From positions 22,302,900 to 22,366,899 of the forward strand of contig NC_066835.1 in the NCBI RefSeq assembly GCF_001640805.2: a stretch of DNA of 64,000 bases, written 5' to 3'. The position numbers were made by a program, and so were the translations under genes. Positions 23,666-35,342 of this stretch are shown here, piece by piece. The notes under the pieces were generated by a model that ran no database searches, was not told the origin of the DNA, and saw only the letters and a program-made list of their open reading frames with translations. This DNA comes from Lates calcarifer (Eukaryota > Chordata > Actinopteri > Centropomidae). Numbering within the stretch: position 1 is the stretch's first letter; every line of letters starts with the position of its first letter.

Positions 23666-23737
23666 AACCATAAATCTCTGGTGAAATTGATGTCATCACA
23701 GTTTTGCAGTCTGAATAGGAGGCAGCTCGGAGACTTC

Positions 23738-23761
23738 TTGTTGTTGTTGTTGTTGTTGTTG
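23738..23761. repeat. (TTG)8 microsatellite
   Basis: Eight uninterrupted TTG triplets. Confidence 0.97.
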
Positions 23762-26456
23762 TGTTTTGTACTGTAACTGGGTGCTTGGTAAATGTTGAAA
23801 AGAGTAACACACACTCACACACACTCACTCACTAACACCCTCCTGCCGTCTGCCAGCTGTGCTGCAGGCAGTGGATGGATGTGTGCTGGAGGTTTGGGGT
23901 CAGAGCAGCAGTTCCACCCTGCTGAAGTGTGTCGTGTTCTCTGTTGTGTGTGACCATGTGTGCGTGTGTATGTGTGTCTTTTGTCAGAATGAATTTGTGT
24001 TTCTGACAGTTTCCTGGAGGAGCAGCACACCTGCAGCTTCTGTGCAGCACACCTGACACAATCACACAGCCACAGACTCAGACAGAGTCTGAGTTAGTGG
24101 ACGACATGAAACACAGAGCATTAGACTGAATCAGTAGAGTGCTGGTAGGAAAAGACTGTCTCTCATTGTGAGACAGTTTGGTGTGTGCCAAAGCTGAAAA
24201 GTTAGTCAGTGTGTCTGTCAAATAACAGAACCAGGACCTCCTGTGGTTTCTCACAGTTCCTCATGTCAACGTGTCCGTTACGGTCGAACGTGGCAGAGGA
24301 GAAGCTGGAAACTTTATCTGACACATTCGGTCTCAGACACACAGTTGTGTTTTACTTGTATTTGTTTGTGCTGTTTACTGTGCTGAGGAAACGCTAACAT
24401 GCTAATTCAGTCCTGACCTCGGAGATAGTAAAATGACATTACAGTCCACCTACCTGCCAAAGTTTTCAGCCTTATCACACAAAGTGCATGTCACCAGAAA
24501 TACAAAACCCCCTTTGACATGGAGCAAAATTCAGCACAAATACAGCAAGAAATTGTTCAGTTTATTATTAACTTGTTTGGTGATTACAGTCAATCAGTGG
24601 ATGGAGTTTGCTCAGATGTCATAGACACTAACAGTGTCTTCCTGGCAGCGTTTACACATGCAGCTGTGATGAGAGGATAAACAGACTAACACAGAATCTG
24701 TTGAGAATGGAGAACAGAGGATTTATCAGAGCTTGTTTACTGGAAATGATTTGACGACACACTGACCAAAACCAGGAGCTAACAGAGGCTAAAAGTCTCT
24801 GCGGAGTTTGTTCTCTCTGCAGCTCTTCTTCTTGCATGAATTTCTCAGTGTGTTCACGCTTCACTCGTGGATGTGTTTTGTCCTTTCAGAGGCACCGTAG
24901 GAGGTCCCTGAAGGCCCAGAGGAGACAGACAGGATGGTTGAGGTTCAGTGCTGCAGTACAGTAGGTCATAGAGACAGAAAAAAACTGGTTCATTGTGACA
25001 TGTCAAGAGAAAAGACGATGTGGAGCTGCAGCATGTGATAACAGGAGAAATGCTCTGAATGTGATGGAATATCCCTGTGAACAAGTCAGAAGTGTAATAA
25101 ACCTCGTTAAATTAATGAAGTGCTTCTTAATGTAATAACATCATTAGGAAAAGAAAATCATGTGCCAGTTTATTTCAGCACATTAAAGACTTTTACTACA
25201 TTTTCTCCCCATTTAAAGAGACAGTTTAAAACATTTTGATTGATCGTGACATTACATTGCATTTATCCCAGTATCAGCTGCTTCCAGGAGAGAAAGAGAA
25301 GTGATACAAACAGAGAGAGAAGGATATTCAGTGTTTTATACACACCTCTCTCTGTGCTTCACACTCACTCACACGACTGAGAGCAGCAGGAGGTCTGCAG
25401 GAGCTGCTCCTCACTGGGAGGCATCATTATGGATCTCCGTCTCTATTTAATTTGTCATTTGTGTGGTGGGAGCCGTCCTGCAGCGCCTCGGCAGGGGAGA
25501 GAAGGCGGGCGGCTTCAGAGGACGCATCTCTGCTCCGGTGCTGTGTTTCTGCTCTATGTGTGCGGAGGACGTTTGTATTGTAGTGTTTTTAGAAACCTGA
25601 GTTCTGAACTTCATGTCTCTTGGTTTTTACGACAGCTGCTTTTGAATCTGTCAGGAGAAAGTCAGTCCCAAGTAGCAGTAGAGCCTGAAGGTTAGAGAGG
25701 CTGTCTAATGTTGCTGCGTTGTTGCTCTCAGTAAAGTTTCCTAAAATAAACAGAGGTAAAAACTAAGTTGGTTCTTCATGAATCTTTGTGTGTGTGTTGG
25801 TGGATTTCAGAGTGAGACCAGTTCCTTTCAGTGCAGAGCTGAGAGACAGAGTGTAACAAACCATTAATTCCTCATCAAACATTTGCAAAGCCCCATTTTT
25901 AAAACCATCAACCATTGTTTAGGTCAAAAGCAGTTTCTTATTCTTCTGCACATTTTGTTGGTGCACAAGTTTCTTCATGTTACACATCACCAGATGTAGC
26001 TTTACGTGCACATCAACCAGCCAACCCATTAATCTGAGTAAAAAAAGTGCAACACACAGTGGCTGCATCATTTGTCAGGTGTCCTTTAAAAACATTATCG
26101 ACAGAAACATTGAATACATATAAATACTTTATGGTCGAAGAAACCTAAAACAGACAGAAGTAGTCAGGGTATAACACGAGGAAACAGGTCAATATGTCCT
26201 GACACGGTGCAGGGTTACATAGAAATAAATGGGTGCTCCTCCTGTTGTTGTGGCGTAACCGTGCAGCGTATAACACACTTCATAACAGCTGCCTTCATAA
26301 TGTTCAGTGTGAACACCTACAGCTAGTTTCATCACTGGCTGCTGTACCTCCACCTCTCTAAACTACTTCTCCTTCTTCTTTCAGCGTTTAGTAAAAATAA
26401 TGTGTCGTGTGACGTCTGTGGTTTGAGGACAGTTACTCTGTGGTGGTGATGTTGGA
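23762..26456. other. Non-coding stretch, no feature seen
   Basis: Short AC/TC words at 23810-23835, otherwise mixed DNA. An open frame at 25429-25695 has a methionine start but no splice context or recognised domain, and I do not call it. Confidence 0.4.
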
Positions 26457-26500
26457 TTTATTTATTTATTTGTTTGTTTGTTTGTTTGTTTGTTTGCTTG
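26457..26500. repeat. (TTTA)n(TTTG)n tetranucleotide repeat
   Basis: Compound run of TTTA followed by TTTG units. Confidence 0.95.
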
Positions 26501-27199
26501 CCAAAGTCCCACCGTGCCTCTCTGAACCAGCGGCCAGCAGCCTCAGTCATTCATGGCTCTCCAGTAAATTCACCTGAAGTGGTGGAAAGGCTTTTTGTTT
26601 GAGAGGCTGCAGGTGCTCTGATTACAGTTGATTATGGCAACATTTTAAAATCACCTCCCAGAAACACTCTTTTACTCACTTGTGTTGATGTGTTGGTTTT
26701 AGTTTACCAAATTAAGTTGCTTCTTTTTGGAAAGTTTGAAAAATCAGCCCTTTCACACTGAAATGAACTTTGTTGGAGGTTATTAGCTGCACATTGAAGG
26801 GAGATCATTCAGACAGATCCTGACAAAGATGAACTAAAAGTGAGTAAAAACACTTTGGACCTTCTGATGAGCAGCATTAACATTTGATCAGAGCTGAATT
26901 ATTTGTTGCCGTCTGTCACAGAAGATTGACTCGAGGTTTGCTACACAAACATGGTGTTAGAGAGAGTCTTGTGGTTTTGTTTACTCTGTGTTTGTGGTGT
27001 TGAAGACATTTTCCACTCTGAAACACACTCTTTGATGCTGAGCCTTGAAAGTCTAAATCATAAATGAGAGATGATTCAGTTGGAAGCGTCAGAAGCTGTT
27101 AAAGCTTCACTGAATGTGTTTCTTGACATATTTCAACCTGCTAAAATTCTTCACATTCTATTTTCAAAGTGAAAGAAAACAGTTAAGCTCTACATTAAT

Positions 27200-27440
27200 T
27201 CAGGACTGGTGGTCTGAACACAAAAGCGTAATAGTGTGTAATTAGTTCAATCAGGTACATTGTTGCTAGGCTGCCAGAGAAGCCCGTGCTGTGTATTTGC
27301 TGTGTGTTCATGCTGTTGTTAATGAGTCTAGCTGCTGTTGGCCCTCAGCTACTGGTAAATTGCAAATCAGGCGCTTTGAGTCACAGCTCTGCTCAAAGTT
27401 AATAGAGTGTATTCAGGGACAGGTTGTTGTTGTTTGTGTT
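27200..27440. other. CNE-like block
   Basis: Contains GTGTAATTAGTTCAATCAGG, CATTGTTGCTAGGC, GTTGTTAATGAGTCTAGC and GGTAAATTGCAAATCAGGCG: homeodomain, SOX-like and octamer-like words packed in repeat-free DNA. A strong CNE candidate by texture only. Confidence 0.35.
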
Positions 27441-27984
27441 CAGCCCCCTCGGTGTTATTGACATGAAAATGAACAGGCAGCAGACAACCGTTTGGGTGCA
27501 GCTGCAAATACGAGCAGGCAGTGATTCAATTAAAGGTGAAGACACTTCATTTCAGTTTAAACAACTTTTTAAACGGCTTTACAACTTTTCACTTGGATAA
27601 AATTGAGATTTTTGCAGATGGAAATTAGATGTTTTAAAGGAAACTGAATAATTTTCTTCATAAAGTTTTTAATAAACATTTCTTCACCACCCAAGGAAGC
27701 CAAAATACATCGCCACCACAGCAGACAACATCATGCTAGCTCATCAAATTCAGATTAAAGTAACCTGGTTTGAGTCTGGGTGCTGACGCTGGACAAAGCT
27801 AGCCCGATTTCTGCCAGCTGGAGCTAACAGTCCAAACACGTCTGAGTGTGCACCCAAAACACCAAGCCAAACTTGGCAGCTGTCTTTTGGCAAAAGTTGG
27901 CTGAATGCTCCTGAATGTTGCATCACATCTCTAGTCTTTCATGTTGAGAATAACAGTTCAGGGCTTCACTTTCAGCTCTGCTAA

Positions 27985-28170
27985 CTTATACTTTTTACTT
28001 TATTAAATCAAAGAGGACTAAGGATTGAGCCCTGGGGAGCTCCATGTCATGTTGGTTGGTTTAGACACGTACACACAAGTTGTTGCCAACTTTTTAGTGT
28101 GTAAAAGATTCTGCAGATTTCCAATTATCCTACTGAACCTATTGAGTTAAAGGTCAAATCAGATGTTTTT
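27985..28170 (-). mobile_element. LINE reverse-transcriptase fragment (L2/Rex1-like), decayed
   Basis: On the minus strand 28043-28008 reads GAPQGSILSPL then a TGA stop then FN. This matches the reverse-transcriptase signature G-V-P-Q-G-S-x-L-G-P-L-L-F-N of fish non-LTR elements. The flanking minus-strand sequence aligns by eye with the copy at 29960-30190. Frameshifts and stops show it is dead. The exact LINE family cannot be fixed from this fragment. Confidence 0.75.
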
Positions 28171-28399
28171 ATTACAGCCATGCTCCCTCTGTAAAACTTT
28201 ATTACACACATTATCAGTCATTCATTTCTGAGAACAAACGTTTGACTTTATTGCTCATGTCACTTACAGGCCTCAATAAACTGTCCTCTGCTGGAAGCTG
28301 TTGCTGTCACTGACGTTTACCTCATTTTGAACTTGGTGGTCCATATCTGCCCCCAGTCAGACACATTTACATCCAGATTTATTTGACCCATTAGGGAAA

Positions 28400-28830
28400 A
28401 AGCATTGTCCATGTCACATCAACCTTCACCAGGCAATTAAAGGTTAACAGAATTACCTGCTGTGTGCTGCCTGAGCACTTATCGACACACCCCGGTCAAT
28501 CTTGATTCATATTCACCGCCTCCGTCTCACCTTCTTGGGGTCTGCAGTGTCATTACGTCGGCGGACAAACTGCACAAACGTCTGAGCTTCATCAAACTCT
28601 TCCCACGTTACAGCGATGACACACACGAACCCTTTACCATCACAAAGAGCGTCCGCCTGCCGATTTCAGTGACAAGGCTAATGTCGGCTAATCAGGGAGG
28701 CTAAAGGTTCAGCCAGGGCTACATTAGGGCTATGACACCAGGCTGCTGTAATGGCCAATTAGAGCTGACATAGTGTGGAGGAGTTAGACATGTGGAGGAG
28801 ATTAGAGTCACGACGCCGGGGCGGGTCGCC
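28400..28830. other. CNE-like block
   Basis: Repeat-free, with CCAGGCAATTAAAGG, CCGGTCAATCTTGATTC, ATGGCCAATTAGAGC and GGAGATTAGAGTCACG. Mixed CpG words and AT cores resemble developmental enhancers. Confidence 0.3.
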
Positions 28831-29433
28831 GCTCTGCTGGGAGAGGAGGAAGTGGGCGTAACGCAGAGCAGAGGAAGACGTGCTTTGATCCATCCAGTGC
28901 TTCCCCTTGACATTTATTCTTCCTGTCACAGAGGAGAGACGTCTGAACTGAACGTATGAGCTGTACTCTGTGACCTGGCTACAATCTGTGTGATACCAAG
29001 TAAAATCTGCTGTTGAGCCTTTTATGGAAAAAGTGACTCACGAGGAAAAGATGTGACATCATGCCTCCTGCTGGTCTCTTTCCTCTTTCAGCTGACCGGT
29101 GAAAAGAGAAAACATTGCTGGAATATGTAGATATTTAAGGGTGAAATATTCACATCAAATAGCTTCATATAAACCAAACCTAGTCCTAAATTAATCCTTC
29201 CTTCACTCATTCACTCAAACACTATACTGAGCAATGAAGTGAGATTATGCATCGTCACTGACAGGTGTGGTGACTGTAATTTTCACATCCTCAAAATGTG
29301 AGGGTGTGGGATTGTTAGCAGAATAAATAAAGTGAGAGTTCAGACACTGAAATAAATGGCTGAGGGTAAATATAGTTCTAGCTGCACTATATAGAGTAGA
29401 AAGGGAGTTCTTTTCTTCTGTGTGTCAGGACTC

Positions 29434-29454
29434 CAGCAGCAGCAGCAGCAGCAG
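29434..29454. repeat. (CAG)7 triplet repeat
   Basis: Seven perfect CAG units. No frame through it looks coding. Confidence 0.97.
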
Positions 29455-29949
29455 CCTCTGAATAAGCCGAAGTTTTCTGAGAGTGTTTTTGAGGACAGCA
29501 GAAAAGAGACTATTACAAGGCAAGAATGCATAGAGGAGATTAGATTTTTGTGAGTCATGCCTGGAATTGAAAACTCTGATTATCGTTGTTTTTGTTGTGG
29601 GCGTTATTTTCCTTTCATGACAACAAGCAGACTTTGCTATTGATTTAATGTGATAACAGAAATTACACCAACAGTTAAGATGGGTTTTGGGTCACTGACA
29701 CTTAAGCTGTCTTTGCTTGTAACTGTTTCAGTCTCAATAAACTGAAGGTCAGTTGTCATGACAGGTTTAAAGTATCGTTGCACTTTTAAAGAAAAGTTTC
29801 AGTTTTCAACAATAATCAAATGATAATGATACGATGCAGTAAACTGGGTTGATGCTAAGCTAGCTTCATTCACACCTAGTCATTCATTTGTTAATTGCAC
29901 TTGATAATGAATAATATGTAGGGCTGTAATGGCTCAGGGACAGAGATAT

Positions 29950-30190
29950 AAATGCATCGTTTGTTGTAAATATTGAATCAAGGAGGACCGAGGGTTGAAC
30001 CCTGGGGAACTCCGTGTCATGTTGGTCAGCTCAGAAACATTAACTGAACCAGATGAAGTGGTTTCTAAATTGCTGGTGTGTAAAAAATGCTGCAGATTCT
30101 AAAGGAGTCTCTTCAGAGTTTGGGTTAAAGGTTAAACGTGATGTTTCTGTTCTGGCCTCGTGTTCGTGTCTGTGAACGACTTGGTTTATT
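29950..30190 (-). mobile_element. LINE reverse-transcriptase fragment (L2/Rex1-like), decayed
   Basis: On the minus strand 30013-29963 reads GVPQGSTLGPP, TGA stop, FNIYN, matching the same reverse-transcriptase motif as the copy two kilobases to the left. Further upstream on the minus strand a frame runs through AAFFTHQQFRNHFIWFS, consistent with the region before the motif. The stop falls at the same codon in both copies. Confidence 0.8.
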
Positions 30191-30289
30191 ATGAAGAGTG
30201 ATTGGTTTTGCTCCAGCAGCTGTTTTCGACAGTGAGCCGAGTGTTTGTCTGCTGAGGTCAACACGCCACCTGCTGCGATGTCGACTCTT

Positions 30290-30897
30290 CTCTGCTCGGT
30301 AATGACGTCTCTCACTTCTCACGCTTCCTTTTCTCATTTCCTTTCCTCTCTTTATCTCGCCTGTGTTTCCAGCTCTCAGTCTCCATCTCATTTCTCTCTG
30401 CAGGACTCTCAGTCTTTTAACCTGCTTTTGCTCAGTTTTATCTCTCTCAGTTATTCCCTTCTCATCCTTATCTGCGCCCTCTTCTTCTTCGTCTTTTCTC
30501 TTTCTTTACCCTTCATCTCTGTGTCTTGTTATCTCCTTCTTTCTCCTTCTCTTGCCTCCAGTTTGCCATCTTTCTTGCGTTATTCCTCTTCATCTTTTCA
30601 TCGTCTTTCCCCTCACTTTTCTTCCTCTTTCCTCCCCTTCTTCTATTGTAGCTATTTCATCTTAATTTTTTCAGTTTTCATTTTTATTTTGCTTCTTCTT
30701 CTCCCTCATTTTTGTTCATCATTTTCTTACTTCCTCTTTTTCTCACTACCTTCTCAATCTCAATTTTCTCTCCCCTTTTCTTTCCATTTTCTCCCTCTCA
30801 TCAGTCTCCCCTCCTGCCTCTTCCCTTTTTTCTCCATTCCCTCTGCTGTTTCATTTTCCTTATTTTCCTCCCCCTCCCTGCCTCCTTCCACTCTCCT
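30290..30897. repeat. 600-bp degenerate T/C-rich tract
   Basis: Low-complexity CTTTTCTCATTTCC-type DNA with pyrimidine bias on the plus strand. The open frame at 30245-31012 is a Ser/Phe/Leu-rich translation of this tract and not a gene. Confidence 0.85.
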
Positions 30898-31310
30898 GGT
30901 TACCATCTGCTGGGGGGGTCTTTGGCCTTTTAATAATGGTCTGATTTCCCAAGGCTCCAACCATACTGTCCCCTCGCCCCCCCCTCCCCGTGGTCACCGG
31001 TGGCCTTGGTGAAGGCGTTCCTGTGAACGACTCCCCCGGCTCCTCTCCTTCACCCGAGGACACAGGCGTTAAGTCAAAGAGGGAAAGGAGTTTTATTTTA
31101 TTTTGGCGAGACCCTCCCAGACATCCAGTCGATAAAAATAGCAGCGAGAGCGAACGTGCACAGTGCCGGTTTCCCTGCAGAGACCTCAGAGCTGTGTTCA
31201 TCTTTCTGTTTGCTGCCAGCGATGCTGCAGTGGTGAACAGTCCGGAGTCACATGATCCCTCCTGGCTCACACTGTTGAATTTTGCCAGAATCTCCTCATG
31301 CTGCAGGCAA
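30898..31310. other. CNE-like block
   Basis: After the pyrimidine tract the texture changes to repeat-free DNA with GGTCTTTGGCCTTTTAATAA and GGTCTGATTTCCCAAGGCTC, then CpG-containing sequence. It resembles a conserved element. Confidence 0.3.
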
Positions 31311-31616
31311 ATCCCAGTTTTCAGTGAGGAAGTTTTTAAGCTGTGACACTGCTGTTTTCAACCTCAGGTCTCCTGGGGTGTTTTGTTTCTTTATACCGAC
31401 AAGATTAGATGGAAATTACAGAGCTAATGCAGCTCGTTTGTAGCTCTGGTTGGATTTCTTCAGTCATGTCTGATTGAAATACACAACATGTCTTTATATT
31501 CATTTAGTCGTTTTTTATTAAGACCTGTTAAAACTGCAAAATCAAAACGCTCTCCTGCACATTAAAGGGTGGACAGTTTCCTCTGTAATTGTTTAATTTG
31601 ACCAACCAGTGGAGTT

Positions 31617-31644
31617 AATCAGTGATAATCAGTGATAATCAGTG
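31617..31644. repeat. 10-bp tandem repeat, about three units
   Basis: AATCAGTGAT repeated, third copy diverged. Confidence 0.9.
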
Positions 31645-32129
31645 CTGATCACACTTTGGTTTTCCTCCTGGTGAACACCGAGTCAGTGATTTCCAGATGA
31701 AAAGACCTTGATCTGACATAAAACCTTTATGTCTAGACTCCATATGATCATGTTGTTCACAGGGTCTTCACATCAACCATAATACTGTTCAACAAACAGA
31801 TGTATGCAACAACCAAATTAACCCAGAATACCCCTGATCTGAATAAATTCTCTTTTCTTTTTGCATTTTCAACATTCACCCAGGACAAGGACACACGTGT
31901 TGGTGTCCCAGCTTCCTGTCCTGTCTCATCACTGCCAACCCCAACCTTAACTCTGACCGTACTGTAGCTACGATACGCAGATATTAAAGACACATCGAGT
32001 GGGAACATGTAGATTATGGTTGTGAATGGATTGTGCTTTCATATTGGAGAGAGTCTGCAGACTGGTTTGTTAAAATGGAAACAGATTGGAGGGGGAAACA
32101 TGTCCAGATTGAAAACTGTTGACCATCCG

Positions 32130-32600
32130 CTTCTTAATTCGCAGGAGAGCCGCCTGGATTTATGTGTTTAAATATTATAAACACTTACTGTCATTACTAC
32201 TCTGGTTGTCATGGTAACAACACAGGCTGGCAAGTCAATCACAGCAGAGTCTGCCGCTTTGTATGTAGATTTAATTTTTTATTTTGAATTTTCTGATCCA
32301 AACTGACCCTGAAGCTGATTGTCTCTGCGTTTATTGAACGGTCTCTGTAAAGAAAAATGAAAAACACTTAAGAGGACTACTTTGCCTCTTTCAAACTAAA
32401 ATTGCTCGCTTTAGAAGATTAGACAGAAAATGTTTCTCGATCCAGGAACAAAGCCAGAGCGTGGATAAATTGTAACATGTCAAAAATACACACAGCCCAT
32501 CCTTCCTCTGCGACTTTCAGGAGACGCTAAATCAGGCCACAGGACAATATTTGAGTAAAGCCTCCTTCACGCATTAAATCAGGAGCGCCCTCCAGGAGTT
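32130..32600. other. CNE-like block with an RFX X-box
   Basis: Repeat-free DNA with CTTCTTAATTCGCAGG, TTTAAATATTATAAACAC, GATTTAATTTTTTATTTTG and CTAAAATTGCTCGC words. It contains the best RFX site of the window, annotated separately. Confidence 0.35.
32205..32218. promoter_or_regulatory. RFX X-box-like palindrome
   Basis: GTTGTCATGGTAAC matches the RFX-family consensus GTTNCCATGGNAAC with one substitution, and the half sites lie in the correct inverted arrangement. RFX factors drive ciliary and neural genes. Function here is inference. Confidence 0.4.
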
Positions 32601-32877
32601 ATTTTGAATATTTGGATCCCTTTTCAAGTGCAAATGTGTGTTGGAGAATTCCAGTGTAAAGAGAGTTCAGTCTGGGGGCTGTGAGGCTCTGATGAAGGCT
32701 GAAATGTGTTGGCAGCTGTTGTCCTGTTTTCCTCCTCTCCTTCCTTATCAGTGACAGGAGAGGGGTGAGTTTTTTGGGGGAAGCCCCTGTCTGAAGCGAC
32801 TGAACACTTAATGTTGATGTTGGAGAACAGGCTGCTGTACTGTACGCTGTGAGACCAAAAGGTATGTCAGTCAGTGT

Positions 32878-33030
32878 TCAGTTCATCCCAAAGGTGCTGG
32901 ATGAGGCTGAGGTCAGAGCTCTGTGCAGGTCAGTCGAGTCCTGGGAAAATCAGTTCTTTATGGACCCGGCTTTGAACTGGAACAAACAAACCAGACTTCA
33001 GACAGGAGGTGTTCCTTTGGCATCCATGTT
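32878..33030. mobile_element. Decayed teleost DNA-type interspersed repeat
   Basis: GTTCATCCCAAAGGTGCTGG at 32881-32900, GAGGTCAGAGCTCTGTGCAG and a TTTATGGACCCGGCTTTG word near 32956 occur in the same order in a repeat that I recall as common in fish and usually ascribed to a DNA transposon. The right part ends in a word resembling TCCATGTTG. Transposase coding and termini are not seen. Confidence 0.5.
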
Positions 33031-33419
33031 GTGCTGAGGTCGATGGCCCAGCCTGCTGAATTGGTAGAGTTAGAGCAGACTGACTGAGCCTGGAAAATAA
33101 CATGTGAGAATTGGCTGCTTTTTCTGTCTTCTAAGATTGAAAGTTGGATGTTGAGGTTTCAGATTGCTGGTCGGTCCACAGATAATATAAGATGCAGTTA
33201 GCTGCAGCTTTGTCTCGTGGATGCTAACGCTCTCTTTTTTCCTTTCTGAGTGCGTCTCCAGTTTGTCCCATCAGTTGTCACTCCTCATCGTGTCAAGCAG
33301 GAAACACTGTGTGTTCATTTTCCTGCAGCAGGAACCTCTAACCCTCGGAGGTGCAGGTGCGCTGATTTACCTGCTGATCTGCTCGGGCGCAGGTGGCGGG
33401 AAGACCGAGAGGAGGAGAC

Positions 33420-33860
33420 GTGTGGATGGACAGATGGAAAGCTGGAGAGGGGGTAGCGCAGGAGGAGGAGGGAGGGGGGAGTTATTTTTACCTCCCTGAA
33501 TCACATCCAGTGGATGTTGGTGGTTAATATATGGGTGGCTGGTGGCATTCAAGCAGCCAGAGTATGACTGAGCGAGGGGGGAGGAGAGGAGGGAGGTGGC
33601 AGGCAATAGATCAAACGCACCATGATGAGCAGCATGCTGGGCAGGCTATCTTCACCCCCCCCCCTCCTCCCTCCACAAGTCTTTCCCGGAGGTCATTTTG
33701 GGCCTGAGAAATAACAACCACAGAGAGCAGCACGTCCACGTCCTAATTGTCTGTCGCTGCACTCCATTGGTCAAGAAAAACGCAACTTAATCAGCTTGTC
33801 CAACTTAGAGGCTCCCTGAAGAGCTGCAGCCAGGGATAAAGACAGAGCTGCTGAGGGTTT
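33420..33860. other. Purine-rich DNA and CNE-like block
   Basis: GGAGGAGGAGGGAGGG-type DNA (33460-33480) leads to repeat-free sequence: TGGTGGTTAATATATGGGTG, GCAATAGATCAAACGCACC, then a C11 run (33651-33664), then GTCCTAATTGTCTGTCGC and CACTCCATTGGTCAAG. CNE-like around a G/C-rich spacer. Confidence 0.3.
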
Positions 33861-34941
33861 TCACAGCCTTTGTTCAGTAACAGAAACATGTATATATAAG
33901 AGAGTGATATACTGTTGAAGCTGAGGGAAACCTCGTATCTCCAGGTGTGGCGATTTTCATTTTCCTCGTCACGCTCCGCCTCGACTGTGGGCTCAAAACA
34001 CCCTCATAATGTTTCTCTATACATTTATATCAGTCTAGTAAATAGCACTTTAGAGTTGAGTGATGTTCAGATGTTTGTGAAAAATGGCTGTAAATGAAAT
34101 GAACATGACTTCTTTTATCTGATGGCAGGGCAGCCTTATAGCAAACCTTAAGGTTAACCTTAGGTTTTATCTCTTTAACTATATCACCAAGATTCAGCAC
34201 AATTTCCTCCCATACTTCCAGCACCAGTGTTCTATGCTCAGGGTAAAAGGTGAAAGATGGACGTCTAAATTAAACCATGTGTACATGCTGCAGTGATGAA
34301 GCGTCTCTTCAGAGTGCTTCTAGCTGAGAACCTCTGAACTTCTCTGAAAATGCTGGTGTCGTCACTGCAGCTTCTTTTCAAGCAACTAATCGGGAAACTC
34401 ATTCGACTGGGTCAGTGATGTTCACCGTGATGCACACACACCCTCCTCGCTCCACGGCTGTCAGACACACTCCATAAACACTGAAAGGAAACAAGAAAAC
34501 AATGTCTAACAAGTATTTGTATAAAGCAAAGGAGTGATGGTGAACCTCTCATACAACATGAGTTCTTATTTGGTGAAACACTGGGATGAAGCACTCCCAA
34601 GCACATCTCTGCCAGAGTTCTCCAGGGCCTGAAAACCAAAGTACAAACCTTTTAAGAATTCTATTCCTCTTACTTTATTATTACCTGAAAGAAAATCAGG
34701 TGGAATATTCCAGCAGCACTTTCCCTCCTTTCAACACCTTGTGTAAAATCTCCACCAACATCTGCACACGACTGAGATAAGAATATGTTATTCTATAAAA
34801 GGAGTTAACTGCGCTGTATCACTGTTATCACCACAGTCACAGTGTCATCATGTGTTGGTTAAGGTGGCCTGAGAAGAAGACTCTGATCAACATGACCACC
34901 TTCATTTTAGACGTCACGCTGACGGCTGTGACACCACCCTG

Positions 34942-34944
<3 letters not shown>
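33861..34944. other. Non-coding stretch, no feature seen
   Basis: No array or exon supported. Confidence 0.4.

Positions 34945-34973
<29 letters not shown>
34945..34973. repeat. (AC)14 microsatellite
   Basis: Uninterrupted AC run. Confidence 0.97.
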
Positions 34974-34978
<5 letters not shown>

Positions 34979-35128
34979 ATTAAAAGAATCTTCAGCCTTG
35001 AACCAGTTTTCTAGCGAATGAGCATCCTGTTAAAGTCACGTCGTCACGACAACGAGCCTGCGCCGCCGGCAGCCGCTGGGTCACGAGCCAATCACACGGC
35101 ATCGATTATCTGCCAGCATCTTACCTCT

Positions 35129-35157
35129 GAGCCCCCACCTCCTCCACCTCCTCCACC

Positions 35158-35193
<36 letters not shown>

Positions 35194-35300
35194 GAATAAG
35201 AGCCTATTGAGCAGAGATGCTCTTCAGTCACTTCAGCAGGTGTGTGTGTGCAGAGGCAGCTGATTGACGAGATGTTACACAGCAGAAAGTGACTCTGGGT

Positions 35301-35340
<40 letters not shown>
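35129..35340. repeat. CCT-rich tract, (CA)14 and (GT)19
   Basis: CACCTCCTCCACCTCC at 35130-35160, (CA)14 at 35161-35189, and after 113 bases (GT)19 at 35303-35340. The CA and GT runs form an inverted pair. Confidence 0.97.

Positions 35341-35342
<2 letters not shown>

Noticed and set aside
30245..31012. 255-residue Ser/Phe/Leu-rich open frame
   Set aside because: Product of a 600-bp T/C-rich tract. Hydrophobic stretches are expected from TTC/CTT codons and do not show membrane segments of a real protein.
32205..32218. Origin or attachment site suggested by the palindrome
   Set aside because: The layout fits an RFX X-box, and nothing mobile lies around it.
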